A DNA stretch of 64,000 nucleotides from Bacteroidota bacterium (GTDB taxonomy: Bacteria > Bacteroidota > Bacteroidia > Chitinophagales > Chitinophagaceae), in contig JAFDXY010000020.1 in the NCBI GenBank assembly GCA_018267725.1, forward strand, positions 1 through 64,000, read 5' to 3'. The notes beneath the pieces are model-generated. The model had not been told where the DNA came from. It did no database searches and saw only the letters and a list, made by a program, of their open reading frames with translations. Position 1 is the first letter of the stretch, and every line of letters begins with the position of its first letter. Below are positions 51,805-60,785 of this stretch, one piece after another. Both the position numbers and the translations under genes were made by a program.

Positions 51805-53229
51805 CTACTTTCTGTTGGTAAAATTACCAATTATAGCTTTTATAGTTCTGAATAAACGGAAATAAAATTCTTGATTAAATAATTGTGAATCTCTCATGGC
51901 TTTGTATATAAGAAATATTCCTACGGGAATTAATACTAATGTTGAAAGCCACATACCAACAAAAACGCTTGTTACGCCTTCTTTTGCAAACTTTTCGCCA
52001 AACGTATTTAATAAATGAAATAATACAAAAAAGATAATGGCAAATACCAACGGAGAGCCTAAACCACCTTTACGAATAATAGAGCCTAACGGTGCACCAA
52101 TTAAAAATAATACCAAGCATGCAAAGCTTAAAGTAAATTTTCTGTGCCATTCTATTTCGTGGTTGCGTAAAGATTGTTGTTTAATTTGGTAATCGTTGTT
52201 TATTATATTGGCATTGGTTTTTACCAAACCTATTTGGTTAATAACTCTTTCATACACAAGCAACCGAACAGAATCTGCAAGTGATTTTGGATAACTGTAT
52301 GCGGTATCAACATTTTTTTTAGGCCATGTAGAATCTTTGTACTTAACAAAACTTAAGTAAGAGTTAATTTCTATGTTGTTTCTTTTTAAATAAATGCTAT
52401 CACTATTTTTTAAAGAATCTACCGCTTTGTGTAATTGCCTTACACTTAAAATTTTAGGGTTATATAAATTGCTGTCGTTGGTTTTAGTTAGTTGAAAACT
52501 TTTTAAATCAAATACTTTTTTATATTCTTTAAAATGCGTTTTAATATAATCTGTAGCAATGCTTTGGTGTGGCCCTTTTTCTTGATAACGCCATCCGTTA
52601 TACATTACAAATTCTAAAAATTTTTTATCGGGTGAGGTACGCATTATTCCACTTTCTGCAACTAATAAATTATCTTGAAGGTTGTAATTTTTTTCGTAAA
52701 TAACAATGTTTCTAATGGTGCTATCATCTTTTTCTTTTTTACCAATTTTAATAATATAACCATCTATCTTATTATAAAAAACACCTTCTTTAATATCAAA
52801 TGCAGGTTTAGCAACAATAATATCATACTTCAATGTATCTAACTTTAATTCTGCATACGGAATAATATTATTGGCAAATAAAAAAGCAATACCACTTATA
52901 AAAACAGAAGCTATAAAAAGCGGTCTCATAAAACGTAATAAAGGAATGCCGGCAGCTTTAATGGCAACTATTTCAAAGGTTTCGCCTAAGTTTCCAAACG
53001 TCATTATTGATGATAGTAATAATGCCAAAGGCAATGCTAATGGTACCCAGTGTATAGCAACCATTCCAATTAAATAAAACAATGTGCCGGTATCAAGCCC
53101 TTTCCCTACAAAATCATCTAAATACACCCAAAAAAATTGTAATACCAATACAAAAATTGAAATAAGAAATGTGGCAAAAAAAGGACCTATAAATGCACGC
53201 AGAACAAGTATATCTAATTTTTTAATCAC
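51805..53229 (-). CDS. LptF/LptG-type lipopolysaccharide export permease
   Basis: 474 residues with the LptF/LptG layout: N-terminal membrane segments (ILVLRAFIGPFFATFLISIF), a large periplasmic beta-domain of about 250 residues, and C-terminal segments (LSFACLVLFLIGAPLGSIIR, GLGSPLVFAIIFFVLFHLL). It moves LPS from the inner membrane towards the outer membrane with LptB. The start is GTG. Neither LptB nor the other permease is adjacent. Confidence 0.92.
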   Translation of the reverse strand: MIKKLDILVLRAFIGPFFATFLISIFVLVLQFFWVYLDDFVGKGLDTGTLFYLIGMVAIHWVPLALPLALLLSSIMTFGNLGETFEIVAIKAAGIPLLRFMRPLFIASVFISGIAFLFANNIIPYAELKLDTLKYDIIVAKPAFDIKEGVFYNKIDGYIIKIGKKEKDDSTIRNIVIYEKNYNLQDNLLVAESGIMRTSPDKKFLEFVMYNGWRYQEKGPHQSIATDYIKTHFKEYKKVFDLKSFQLTKTNDSNLYNPKILSVRQLHKAVDSLKNSDSIYLKRNNIEINSYLSFVKYKDSTWPKKNVDTAYSYPKSLADSVRLLVYERVINQIGLVKTNANIINNDYQIKQQSLRNHEIEWHRKFTLSFACLVLFLIGAPLGSIIRKGGLGSPLVFAIIFFVLFHLLNTFGEKFAKEGVTSVFVGMWLSTLVLIPVGIFLIYKAMRDSQLFNQEFYFRLFRTIKAIIGNFTNRK

Positions 53230-53283
53230 GTTGTTGTAAAATGTTTCTCTTAATCTATTTTAAAACAGCCTTATTTTTATTGC

Positions 53284-53868
53284 ATGGCAAATGTAACGCT
53301 TTCCTATGCTGAAATGAAGTTGGTAGCAAACGCTTCTTTTATTTTAACAAAGAACAGTATTATAAATAAAGTATATGCTTTGTTTGGAGAATTAAGTAAC
53401 GCATTTAAAAACATTGCAACACAACAATATTTACCTGAAGAAGTTTTATACACAAGCCCAAAAATTTACCGAGGAGAAAATTATGAAGGCTTGCCTTGGG
53501 TAATGTTAGATTATCCACGCTATTTTAAGAATGAAGATTTTTTTGCAATAAGAGTGTTTTTTTGGTGGGGAAATTTTTTCAGTATTACATTACAATTAAA
53601 AGGAAAATATAAAACCATATTTCAAAATTCTTTCTCAAATATTGCAAATGATGATTGGTTTTTATGTTTGAATGAAAACGAATGGCAGCATCATTTTAGA
53701 GAAGATAATTATAAACCACTTGCATTAGTTTCTGAAACAGAATTAAATAATTTATCGTTTATTAAACTGGCAAAAAAAATTCCACTTACCGAGTGGAATA
53801 ATGCAGAAGATTTTTTTTTAATATATTTTAAACAGTTGGTTAAATTAACTTCCCAATCTGTGAAATAA
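53284..53868 (+). CDS. Conserved hypothetical protein
   Basis: 194 residues without signal peptide or membrane segments. Aromatic-rich stretches such as GLPWVMLDYPRYFKNEDFFA and VFFWWGNFFSITLQLKGKYK are distinctive. It is divergent from the LptF/G gene and its end overlaps the START-like gene by 24 bases on the other strand. Similar proteins seem common in Chitinophagaceae; no function is known. Confidence 0.7.
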   Translation: MANVTLSYAEMKLVANASFILTKNSIINKVYALFGELSNAFKNIATQQYLPEEVLYTSPKIYRGENYEGLPWVMLDYPRYFKNEDFFAIRVFFWWGNFFSITLQLKGKYKTIFQNSFSNIANDDWFLCLNENEWQHHFREDNYKPLALVSETELNNLSFIKLAKKIPLTEWNNAEDFFLIYFKQLVKLTSQSVK

Positions 53869-54228
53869 TTCTTTTATCTGGTAGTCCCACAATTGGCTTT
53901 GGTCTTTAATTTCAGCTTTTTCTGCAAAGTCAGAAATAATTAAAATAGTTTGGTTAGATATTTCTGTGGTAGCAATTCTAAACTCAAAATATTCGCCTTT
54001 TTCTGTGTGTAGCCATTGGTAGCGTATAAATTTATTATCTTCTTGGTCAAGTATTTTTGCTTTATCGGGTGTGCCACCGCCCCAGCTAAAACTTAAAACG
54101 CCTTCCCATTCATCTACTTTATCTGCAAACCATTCTTGCAAACCGGTTGGTGTGCTTAAAAACTCAAACAATATACTTGGTGAGCAACGCACTTTATATT
54201 CAAGAGTGTATAATTGTTTTTTACTCAT
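53845..54228 (-). CDS. START-like (SRPBCC fold) protein
   Basis: 127 residues of a small SRPBCC/AHSA1-like fold, with LEYKVRCSPSILFEFLSTPT, GLQEWFADKVDEWEGVLSFS and the C-terminal helix LWDYQIKELFHRLGS. The fold binds hydrophobic ligands, but no ligand is known for this Bacteroidota branch. It is convergent with the preceding hypothetical gene. Confidence 0.8.
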   Translation of the reverse strand: MSKKQLYTLEYKVRCSPSILFEFLSTPTGLQEWFADKVDEWEGVLSFSWGGGTPDKAKILDQEDNKFIRYQWLHTEKGEYFEFRIATTEISNQTILIISDFAEKAEIKDQSQLWDYQIKELFHRLGS

Positions 54229-54416
54229 TTCAAATCATTTCATTCTAATCAAAAAATACCGTCTCAGGGCTGCAATAATATTAAATAATCTATAGCTACC
54301 AACTTTTTTTTACAATATGTTTCAAATATTTCAAACAAGTTGCTTAAATTGCTGAGGTGATTAAAGACGCTGCGTTTTAAGATAACAACCAAAACATCTA
54401 AAAAAACCTTTGTATT

Positions 54417-55289
54417 ATGAGTATGCGTCAGCTCAAAATTTCTAAATCTATCACCAATCGTGAAAGCCAAAGTTTAGAAAAATATTTGCAAGAAATTGCC
54501 AAGGTAGAATTAATTACACCCGAAGAAGAAGCACAATTAGCTATTAGCTCTAAAAGCGGTAACCAGCAAGCATTAGATAGATTGGTTAAAGCCAATTTAA
54601 GGTTTGTAGTATCGGTTGCAAAACAATACCAAAATCAAGGTTTAACCTTGCCCGATTTAATTAATGAAGGAAACTTAGGTTTAATTAAAGCAGCCATTAG
54701 GTTTGATGAAACCAAAGGCTTCAAATTTATTTCTTATGCCGTATGGTGGATAAGGCAAAGCATTTTACAAGCATTGGCCGAACAAAGCCGTATTGTACGT
54801 TTGCCTTTAAATAAAGTTGGTTTAAGCAACCGTATAAACAAAGCATTTCAGCAATTAGAACAACAGTATGAAAGAGAACCCAGTGCAGAAGAATTAGCAT
54901 TGGTTTTAGAAACAGATTTACAAGAAGTAGCTGCAACCATAAGCGTAAACACAAGGCATATAAGTATTGATACACCTTTAAGTGAAGGAGATGATACAAC
55001 ATTAATAGATGTAATGATTAATGATAATGCAGAAAAAGCCGATGAAAAATTAACGCACTACGAATCGTTAAGGAAAGAAGTACAACGCAGCTTGCTATCA
55101 TTAACCCAAAAACAAAGAGAAGTATTATGTTATTTTTTTGGCATTGGTACAGATAATGCTTTAAGTTTAGAAGATATAGGAGCAAGATTTAATTTAACAA
55201 GAGAAAGAGTAAGACAAATAAAAGACAACGCTATAAACAAACTACGCTCAACCAGCCGTTGCCGCCAATTAAGAGTTTATCTCGGATAA
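54417..55289 (+). CDS. rpoD: RNA polymerase sigma factor RpoD, Bacteroidota type
   Basis: Primary sigma factor of 290 residues, lacking the long N-terminal region 1.1 of proteobacterial sigma70, as usual here. Region 1.2/2 has [20 protein letters not shown] and [20 protein letters not shown]; region 2.4 has [20 protein letters not shown]; region 4.2 has [20 protein letters not shown]. Its last bases (from 55271) are repeated at 61218-61238, so an integrated island adjoins its 3' end without disrupting the protein. A near-match AACCTTTG to a -7 element is at 54405-54412. Confidence 0.95.
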   Translation: MSMRQLKISKSITNRESQSLEKYLQEIAKVELITPEEEAQLAISSKSGNQQALDRLVKANLRFVVSVAKQYQNQGLTLPDLINEGNLGLIKAAIRFDETKGFKFISYAVWWIRQSILQALAEQSRIVRLPLNKVGLSNRINKAFQQLEQQYEREPSAEELALVLETDLQEVAATISVNTRHISIDTPLSEGDDTTLIDVMINDNAEKADEKLTHYESLRKEVQRSLLSLTQKQREVLCYFFGIGTDNALSLEDIGARFNLTRERVRQIKDNAINKLRSTSRCRQLRVYLG

Positions 55290-55297
55290 AAATTTTA
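55271..55297 (+). repeat. Direct repeat, left copy at the rpoD 3' end (putative att)
   Basis: AAGAGTTTATCTCGGATAAA and the following bases recur at 61218-61244; 26 of 27 bases are equal. The copy includes the last codons and stop of rpoD. This is the pattern left when an element integrates by site-specific recombination at the 3' end of a gene. Confidence 0.7.
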
Positions 55298-55320
55298 TAC
55301 TCTCCGCCATAATTAGTGCT

Positions 55321-55344
55321 GTGCAAGGCAGCATTGCCTTGTAC
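55321..55344 (+). terminator. Hairpin after rpoD
   Basis: GTGCAAGGCA (55321-55330), loop GCAT and TGCCTTGTAC (55335-55344) pair except for one G-T. It lies 31 bases after the rpoD stop and is followed by TTATATTCT, which is only moderately T-rich. Confidence 0.5.
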
Positions 55345-55424
55345 TTATATTCTATTGCTTTAAGAGATAAAATGATGATGTAAAATAAAGATGCTTCACA
55401 TAATAGACAAATGCCCAAAAGCAT

Positions 55425-55456
55425 TTTGCTCATAGCAAAACTTTCGTATAATTTTG
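55425..55456 (+). promoter_or_regulatory. Bacteroidota-type promoter of the HNH gene
   Basis: TTTG at 55425-55428, exactly 20 bases, then TAATTTTG at 55449-55456, a full consensus match. The expected start of transcription is near 55462, 38 bases before the ATG at 55500. Confidence 0.6.
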
Positions 55457-55499
55457 AGTTGTGCGTCACCCGTTTGACACACCAAAATAATTGTTAGCA

Positions 55500-56600
55500 A
55501 TGATAAGAGCCGACAAAATAAATCACAACTATTATTATCCTGAACAATTTAAGGAGAGCGGAGAAAAATTCTTAAATTCCTACACTTTAGAAAAAGAGGT
55601 AAGTTGTCCAAGCGAAAAGATAAAAGGGTTGAAAGATAAAAAAAGTAGGGTTTGTAGATTTTGTCATAAAAAATATCCTTTCGTTTCTTTCTCTAAAGAT
55701 GCTCATATATTTTCAGAATTATTGGGTAACAAATATTTGGTTTCCGATTTTGAATGCGATGACTGCAATTCAAAATTCGGAAAATATGAAAATGACCTTG
55801 CGAACTTCTTAGGCATTATTAGAACAATTCAATCTGTAAAAGCCAAGAAAGTACCAAAGTTTAAATCTGCAGATAAAAAACTTGAAGCCGAAAGTACACA
55901 AGAGCTTGACGAAGGGACTATTGTTAAGGTCAGACGTTTTGACGGACTAAATAAAACATTTCATTTTAATAAAGAAAAACAACAAACAGAAATCACTTAC
56001 GAAAAAGGGCCCTACACACCACTAAATGTTTATAAAGCTATTTTAAAAATGGCGTTATCCATTATTGACGAAAAACATTTAGCAGATTATAAATTCGCAT
56101 TTGAATATCTTAGAACTAATAAGCACGACAAGAATTATTCTGGGTTTGGAATAGTTACAAGCTATTCAATGCCATTGACATTTCAATTTCAACAACCGAC
56201 AGGAATGTTGTTTAAAAAGATAAATAGCAATGCAAAGTTGTTTACACATTTATTCTATTTCGCAGCTTTAAATTTCATTTATGAAATTGTAATACCATTT
56301 AATAGGCAAGACGCAATGTTTTATCAAATTCCAGGTGGACTTGATACTTTGTGGTGTCCACCATTATTTGGACACCACAAAGAAGAAAGGATATTATCAG
56401 TTTATTCCAATTCACTTAACTTAAATTCAGTAGAAAGACTGTATAATCAAAAAGAAACGTTTGTGCTTCCAACAAAAGAAGGCGAGTATGACAAATCTCG
56501 TTTTTTAAACAAAGAAACAGGAGAAGTTTATGAGGAAGAATTTGACGGAAGTAAAATTATTGGCATTGACTTATTACGAATTGACGACCCTAACGAATAG
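55500..56600 (+). CDS. HNH endonuclease-like protein
   Basis: 366 residues. An HNH domain (about 50-105) has zinc-type cysteines in CRFCHKKYPF, the catalytic-type histidine in FSKDAHIFSELLGNK, and ECDDCNSKFGKYENDL. The rest (about 120-366) is a mixed domain without a recognised fold. Such single proteins occur in Bacteroidota islands and probably act in defence or DNA processing, unproven. The ATG at 55500 is used because a TTG three codons earlier abuts no better signal. A promoter is at 55425 and an attC-like inverted repeat begins within its last codons. Confidence 0.8.
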   Translation: MIRADKINHNYYYPEQFKESGEKFLNSYTLEKEVSCPSEKIKGLKDKKSRVCRFCHKKYPFVSFSKDAHIFSELLGNKYLVSDFECDDCNSKFGKYENDLANFLGIIRTIQSVKAKKVPKFKSADKKLEAESTQELDEGTIVKVRRFDGLNKTFHFNKEKQQTEITYEKGPYTPLNVYKAILKMALSIIDEKHLADYKFAFEYLRTNKHDKNYSGFGIVTSYSMPLTFQFQQPTGMLFKKINSNAKLFTHLFYFAALNFIYEIVIPFNRQDAMFYQIPGGLDTLWCPPLFGHHKEERILSVYSNSLNLNSVERLYNQKETFVLPTKEGEYDKSRFLNKETGEVYEEEFDGSKIIGIDLLRIDDPNE

Positions 56601-56816
56601 GGCGAACGCACAACATGGGGTTTTATGCAAGGCTGGCTGGACGTTGTATCAATCGGCATTTTATCGCTATTGTACTTTTGTACCGGCTTGACGTTCATTG
56701 CTGTACTTTTTATTGTTAACTTCAACTTTAGTAATTTTATTGGGCAGCAGTTCCGGGCTTGAGTTTAAAAATTCCAGCCCTGCATAAAGCCCTATTCGTT
56801 GGGCGTTATGCTGGAG
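56594..56816 (+). repeat. attC-like imperfect inverted repeat after the HNH gene
   Basis: The left side (AACGCACAACATG then GGGTTTTATGCAAGGCTGG) and the reverse complement of the right side (AACGCCCAACGAATA then GGGCTTTATGCAGGGCTGG) align with only a two-base bulge and few mismatches. The right side has GTTGGGC (56798-56804), an exact fit to the integron core GTTRRRY; the left has GCACAAC (56608-56614), one off RYYYAAC. The intervening part is non-coding. It fits the folded single-strand recombination site of gene cassettes. Confidence 0.6.
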
Positions 56817-56874
56817 CAACACTAAATTCATAACTTTTCTTACCAAATAATTACTTTTACTTTTGGCTTTTGAC

Positions 56875-56882
56875 TAACTTTG
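56875..56882 (+). promoter_or_regulatory. Possible -7 element
   Basis: TAACTTTG fits TAnnTTTG and lies four bases before the GTG start at 56887. No TTG is found 20 bases upstream. If real, transcripts would be nearly leaderless. Confidence 0.3.
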
Positions 56883-56886
56883 CAAA

Positions 56887-57672
56887 GTGGAAAAAATTGG
56901 ACAAATAGAGATAAGGATAACTGGTTCAAAAGGTAATATTGAACTTTCCCCTGATAATTACGACATCAGAGAGATAATTTCTATTTTAGAGAATGCCGAA
57001 AATCTTCTTTACTCTGGTGACAAAAAAGATAGACCCAACATAGCTTACAAAATTGAAGAAGGTTCTGTTAGACATATTTTTAAAACATCAATTCAGTTTA
57101 TAATTGGGTTTAATGCTATTATTGGACAAGTTCAACAAACACAAAATATTGACTTTTTAGAACTATCAACAGCAAGGGCTTTTGAGAATATCCAAGAAAT
57201 TGCAGCTAAAAAAAACTACACTTTCACTATCAAGACTTCGCTTGATAATTCAAATGAAATCAAGGTTGACAAAACAACTCAACTATATAGGACAGAAGCT
57301 ATTTGGGTTGATGCTGAATTCTATTTTTATGGCAAAATCACTAATGCTGGAGGAAAAGACAAAACTAATATTCACATAAATACAGACGAGTTTGGTAGTG
57401 TAACTGTTTTTACACCTGTTTCATTTTTTGAAAATTTGGAAGAAAATATAATACATAAAAAACCGTATGGAATAAGAGCAGTTGGGAAGCAACATAGTGA
57501 AACTGGAGAATTAGACAAATCTTCTTTGAAATTTGTTGAGTTAGTCGACTTTCAGCCAACTTATGATGAAAAATATTTAAAATCGTTGCGTGAAAAAGCA
57601 AAAAAATCTTGGCTTGGAAATATAAATCCAGATACTTGGCTTAGAGAATTAAGAGGAGGTTATGATGCATAA
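56887..57672 (+). CDS. Protein of unknown function upstream of a PIN toxin
   Basis: 261 residues, GTG start. No signal peptide or membrane segments. Visible features: an N-terminal strand (IGQIEIRITGSKGNIELSPD), a central beta-rich part and a basic C-terminal tail (SLREKAKKSWLGNINPDTWL). It overlaps the PIN gene by 11 bases, so the two are likely translated together. By position it might be the PIN antitoxin, but it is much larger than usual antitoxins and no DNA-binding motif is seen. The function is not assigned. Confidence 0.72.
   Translation: MEKIGQIEIRITGSKGNIELSPDNYDIREIISILENAENLLYSGDKKDRPNIAYKIEEGSVRHIFKTSIQFIIGFNAIIGQVQQTQNIDFLELSTARAFENIQEIAAKKNYTFTIKTSLDNSNEIKVDKTTQLYRTEAIWVDAEFYFYGKITNAGGKDKTNIHINTDEFGSVTVFTPVSFFENLEENIIHKKPYGIRAVGKQHSETGELDKSSLKFVELVDFQPTYDEKYLKSLREKAKKSWLGNINPDTWLRELRGGYDA
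57654..57659 (+). promoter_or_regulatory. Strong Shine-Dalgarno site AGGAGG
   Basis: AGGAGG with a good spacing to the ATG codons at 57662 and 57665. Bacteroidota genes rarely have strong sites of this kind, so it helps fix the start and hints at a foreign origin. Confidence 0.6.
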
Positions 57673-58141
57673 AGCCGTTCTACTTGACACAAGTTTCTTT
57701 TTACGATTTCTAAATGACGATTCGCCATTATTCAATAACGCAGATGGATACTTTCGTTACTTTTTACAAAACGAAATCAAAATGTATGTTTCAACAATCT
57801 CTATTGCTGAGTATTGTGTTGGTGGCGATATTCACGAATTACCTTTAAAAAATTTGCAAATTATTCCATTCAATCTTGACCACTCAAAAAAGACAGGTGA
57901 ATTTGCAAAATTGGTTTTTCAAAACAAAAATAAATTGCAGCTTACAGAGCGTAACATAATACCAAACGATACTAAGTTATTTGCAACTGCCGATGTAGAA
58001 AAAAGCGTTGAATTTTATCTTTCATCAGACACCGAAAGTCACAAAATATACAAATTGCTGAAAGAACATTTAAACCCGAAGTTTCAATTTATTGACCTTA
58101 ATGTTCCATTTGGTCAGACTTTTGGTGTGCTTGATTTATAA
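57662..58141 (+). CDS. PIN-domain protein (putative toxin nuclease)
   Basis: 159 residues with a PIN RNase layout: the first acidic residue in AVLLDTSFFLRFLNDD, Glu in STISIAEYCVGGD, and Asp in IIPNDTKLFATAD, the latter before the final strand. PIN toxins cleave RNA when the antitoxin is lost. It overlaps the preceding gene by 11 bases. The start could be either of two adjacent ATGs (57662 or 57665) after the strong Shine-Dalgarno site. Confidence 0.75.
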   Translation: MMHKAVLLDTSFFLRFLNDDSPLFNNADGYFRYFLQNEIKMYVSTISIAEYCVGGDIHELPLKNLQIIPFNLDHSKKTGEFAKLVFQNKNKLQLTERNIIPNDTKLFATADVEKSVEFYLSSDTESHKIYKLLKEHLNPKFQFIDLNVPFGQTFGVLDL

Positions 58142-58162
58142 GACCAAAACAGAGAAGCACAA

Positions 58163-58194
58163 ACGCCCAACATAAGGTTTTGTGCAAGTTGGGC
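58163..58194 (+). repeat. attC-like left arm after the PIN gene
   Basis: GCCCAAC at 58165-58171 fits RYYYAAC exactly. The following CATAAGGTTTTGTGCAAG shares its core with the site at 56611-56631 (CAACAT, three bases, GTTTT, one base, TGCAAG). The sequence then runs into an IS30 transposase remnant, so the right arm may have been lost or displaced. AACGTTGCGTTAAAAAC near 58343 is a possible other side. Confidence 0.5.
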
Positions 58195-58285
58195 AGAAGA
58201 ATTAAACGAAAGACCAAGAAATGTGCTGAATTGGAAAACACCCAAAGATGTTTTTGAAGAATACATACTCCAAAAAATAGCCTAA
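58190..58285 (+). pseudogene. IS30-family transposase C-terminal remnant
   Basis: The frame from 58190 reads WAEELNERPRNVLNWKTPKD then VFEEYILQKIA and a TAA at 58283-58285. LNxRPRxxLxWKTPxxVF is the well-known C-terminal signature of IS30 transposases. No upstream part of the transposase and no start codon is present. It is a scar of an insertion sequence in or next to the attC-like site. Confidence 0.7.
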
Positions 58286-58408
58286 CAAAAATATTTAATC
58301 CATTTACAATGTTAAACAAAAAAAGAAAAATTATATTTACTAAAACGTTGCGTTAAAAACTTGAAACCACCTAAAGGAGAATACCAAACAATTAAGAACA
58401 AGAAATAA

Positions 58409-60379
58409 ATGCAAGCAAAAGAAACTAAACTGCAAGACATAATTGAAGGCACTAAACAATATGTAATTCCTTTATTTCAGAGAACGTATAGTTGGACAAG
58501 TAAAGAGTGGGATGTACTTTGGAAAGACCTTGTTGAGTTGTGTGAAATGGAAACACCAAGAACACATTTTATAGGTTCAATTGTAAATATGCCGACTGTT
58601 TCAGTTCCAGAAGGAGTTGCAAAATATCTTCTTATTGATGGACAACAAAGGCTTACCACAGTTTTTATTTTACTTGCACTATTAAGAAACAAAGCAACCG
58701 AGAAAGAAAACAATGACTTCGCAAAAGAGATTAATGACTTGCTACTTGTTAATCCTTTTAAAAAGGAAAACGACTTTTATAAATTAATGCCTACTCAAGT
58801 TGATAGAGTGTCGTATCAAAATTTAATCAATTCAGTTCCCAATAAAACAGAAAACCAAATTACAAGAGCACACACATTCTTTGAAAAGAAATTAAAACAA
58901 GTTGAGCTTGAACCTGAAAAGTTAAAAACTATAATTACAAGTTATTTTTCAGTTGTGAGTATTGTTCTTGACGCAGACGACAACCCTTATTTAGTATTTG
59001 AAAGTTTAAATGCAAAAGGCAGAGCATTAACACAGGCTGACTTAATTCGCAATTACTTTTTTATGCGAATTCACGTTGATAACCAAGAAAAAGTTTATAA
59101 CGATTATTGGTTACCAATGCAAACTGCATTAGGAGAAAGTTTGACTGAATTTATAAGACACTTTTTAATGAGAAATGGAAACATCATTAAACAAGGAGAT
59201 GTATATTATGCTTTGAAGGATAGTGTTTCAACAGCCAATGCCACAGACTATTTAAGTAAACTAAAGAAATTTTCAGTTTATTATCAAAAACTAATTTATC
59301 CCGAACTTGAAACAGAAATTCACCTACAAAAATATTTTAGAAGGTTAAATAGAATTGAAGTTACTACAGCTTATCCTTTATTATTGAATTTTTATAGCAA
59401 TTATGCAGATGGAAAAATTTCAAAAGATGAATTTATTACACTTCTTAGTACACTTGAAAATTATCTAATTCGCAGATTTGTTTGTAGTGTTCCATCAAAT
59501 CAATTAAACAAAATTTTTCCTATTGTATATCCACAAATTTTATCTAAACACTCTGATAATATTGTTGAAGGTTTTAAAACTGTTTTACAAAGCAGGGGCT
59601 ACCCTAAAGACAATGAATTTTTCTTACGTTTCAGAGAAACAAAATTTTATGGTGGTGGTGATAGACAAATAAAAACAAAACTAATTCTCGAAACTCTTGA
59701 AGAAAAATTTGCACATAAAGAACGTGTGCCATTTGACAACTTAACAATAGAACATATAATGCCACAAACACTTTCTGAATGGTGGCAAAATGAATTGGGT
59801 GCAGAATGGGAAGAAACACACGATTTGTTTTTACATACAATTGGCAACCTGACATTAACTGCATATAACACAGAGTTATCAAACGATGACTTCCCAACAA
59901 AAAAACTAACATTGAATGAAAGTCATTTGGAGTTAAACAAACATTTTGCAGACATTCCAAAATGGACAAGAAATGAAATCGAAAAAAGAGCTGAAACTTT
60001 AGCTAAACAAGCTATTGAAATATGGGGCTATTTTGGACAAGAGAATTCTTCACCAACAGACATACAAGAAGTAACAGGAACTACACCAATTTCATTAAGT
60101 ATACTTGGGCAAAAAATTTCTGTTGACAGTTGGCGTGATGTTATGGAGCAAACATTAAATGTTGTTGCAGACCTCGAACCAGAAAAATTTGAAATAATTG
60201 CTCATAATTTTCCACGTTATTTAGGCAAAGACAAAGGTAAGTTTAGAGCAATTAGACAATTGGCTAATGGGTATTATATTGAAGTCAATCTTTCAGCCCA
60301 AAGCATACAGAAATTATGTTACCAAGCTATGGAGACAATTGAATTAACTTCTGAAGATTGGAACGTAATCGTAAAATAA
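58409..60379 (+). CDS. GmrSD-like DUF262/DUF1524 restriction protein
   Basis: 656 residues. The N-terminal DUF262 domain (about 1-330) has YVIPLFQRTYSWTSKEWDVL and the nucleotide-linked motif LLIDGQQRLTT. DUF1524 (about 400-520) has the HNH-like core TIEHIMPQTLSEWW and HTIGNLTLTAYNTELSN. A further C-terminal part (about 560-656) may be an accessory DNA-binding domain. This is the fused form of the GmrS/GmrD type IV system that cuts modified phage DNA. Its single-gene layout and position in an island point to phage defence. Whether it needs a partner is unknown. Confidence 0.88.
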   Translation: MQAKETKLQDIIEGTKQYVIPLFQRTYSWTSKEWDVLWKDLVELCEMETPRTHFIGSIVNMPTVSVPEGVAKYLLIDGQQRLTTVFILLALLRNKATEKENNDFAKEINDLLLVNPFKKENDFYKLMPTQVDRVSYQNLINSVPNKTENQITRAHTFFEKKLKQVELEPEKLKTIITSYFSVVSIVLDADDNPYLVFESLNAKGRALTQADLIRNYFFMRIHVDNQEKVYNDYWLPMQTALGESLTEFIRHFLMRNGNIIKQGDVYYALKDSVSTANATDYLSKLKKFSVYYQKLIYPELETEIHLQKYFRRLNRIEVTTAYPLLLNFYSNYADGKISKDEFITLLSTLENYLIRRFVCSVPSNQLNKIFPIVYPQILSKHSDNIVEGFKTVLQSRGYPKDNEFFLRFRETKFYGGGDRQIKTKLILETLEEKFAHKERVPFDNLTIEHIMPQTLSEWWQNELGAEWEETHDLFLHTIGNLTLTAYNTELSNDDFPTKKLTLNESHLELNKHFADIPKWTRNEIEKRAETLAKQAIEIWGYFGQENSSPTDIQEVTGTTPISLSILGQKISVDSWRDVMEQTLNVVADLEPEKFEIIAHNFPRYLGKDKGKFRAIRQLANGYYIEVNLSAQSIQKLCYQAMETIELTSEDWNVIVK

Positions 60380-60553
60380 GACAGAACGCCAACCAACAAC
60401 AAAGCAATAAGTGGTGGCAGCAAACTATTTGTACTCTTCGACATCGTTATATATTAAAAGAGAAGCAATGTGTAGTTTTGTAAGCAAATGAAAGTACAAT
60501 TGATGTTGGTGAAGAACACCAATATCGGCGAGAATAATAAAAAAGACAGGTAA
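60365..60553 (+). repeat. Non-coding gap with possible attC-like arm
   Basis: After the DUF262 gene comes GAACGCCAACCAACAACAAA and GCAATAAGTGGTGGCAGCAA. A nearly identical block occurs at 60825-60855 and at 61005-61036. Near 60503 a GATGTTGGTGAAGAACACCA palindrome could pair with part of the left side. The match to an attC-like layout is weaker than at 56594. Confidence 0.4.
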
Positions 60554-60763
60554 GTGTATCCATATCACAATAAAATTAAGCAGAGAATAAAAAGTGGGGA
60601 ACTTGTTCGCTACGAATATGTCGAGAACTATAAAGGTATTTCTCCTTGTTTATTACTGTATTTCTCAACTGAACCATATGTAAAACCTGTTCGTGAACAC
60701 CGATTTGATGAATACGAAACGATTTTTTCTCAAGTAAACTTGTACGGACAAAAGAAGAAATAA
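60554..60763 (+). CDS. Small protein of unknown function
   Basis: 69 residues, GTG start. Sequence such as IKQRIKSGELVRYEYVENYK and GISPCLLLYFSTEPYVKPVR looks like real protein rather than a chance frame: balanced composition and codon use like the neighbouring island genes. It lies between two copies of the island repeat, as a small cassette-type unit might. The function is unknown. Confidence 0.55.
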   Translation: MYPYHNKIKQRIKSGELVRYEYVENYKGISPCLLLYFSTEPYVKPVREHRFDEYETIFSQVNLYGQKKK

Positions 60764-60785
60764 AGACAATGAATTTCACCAACAT

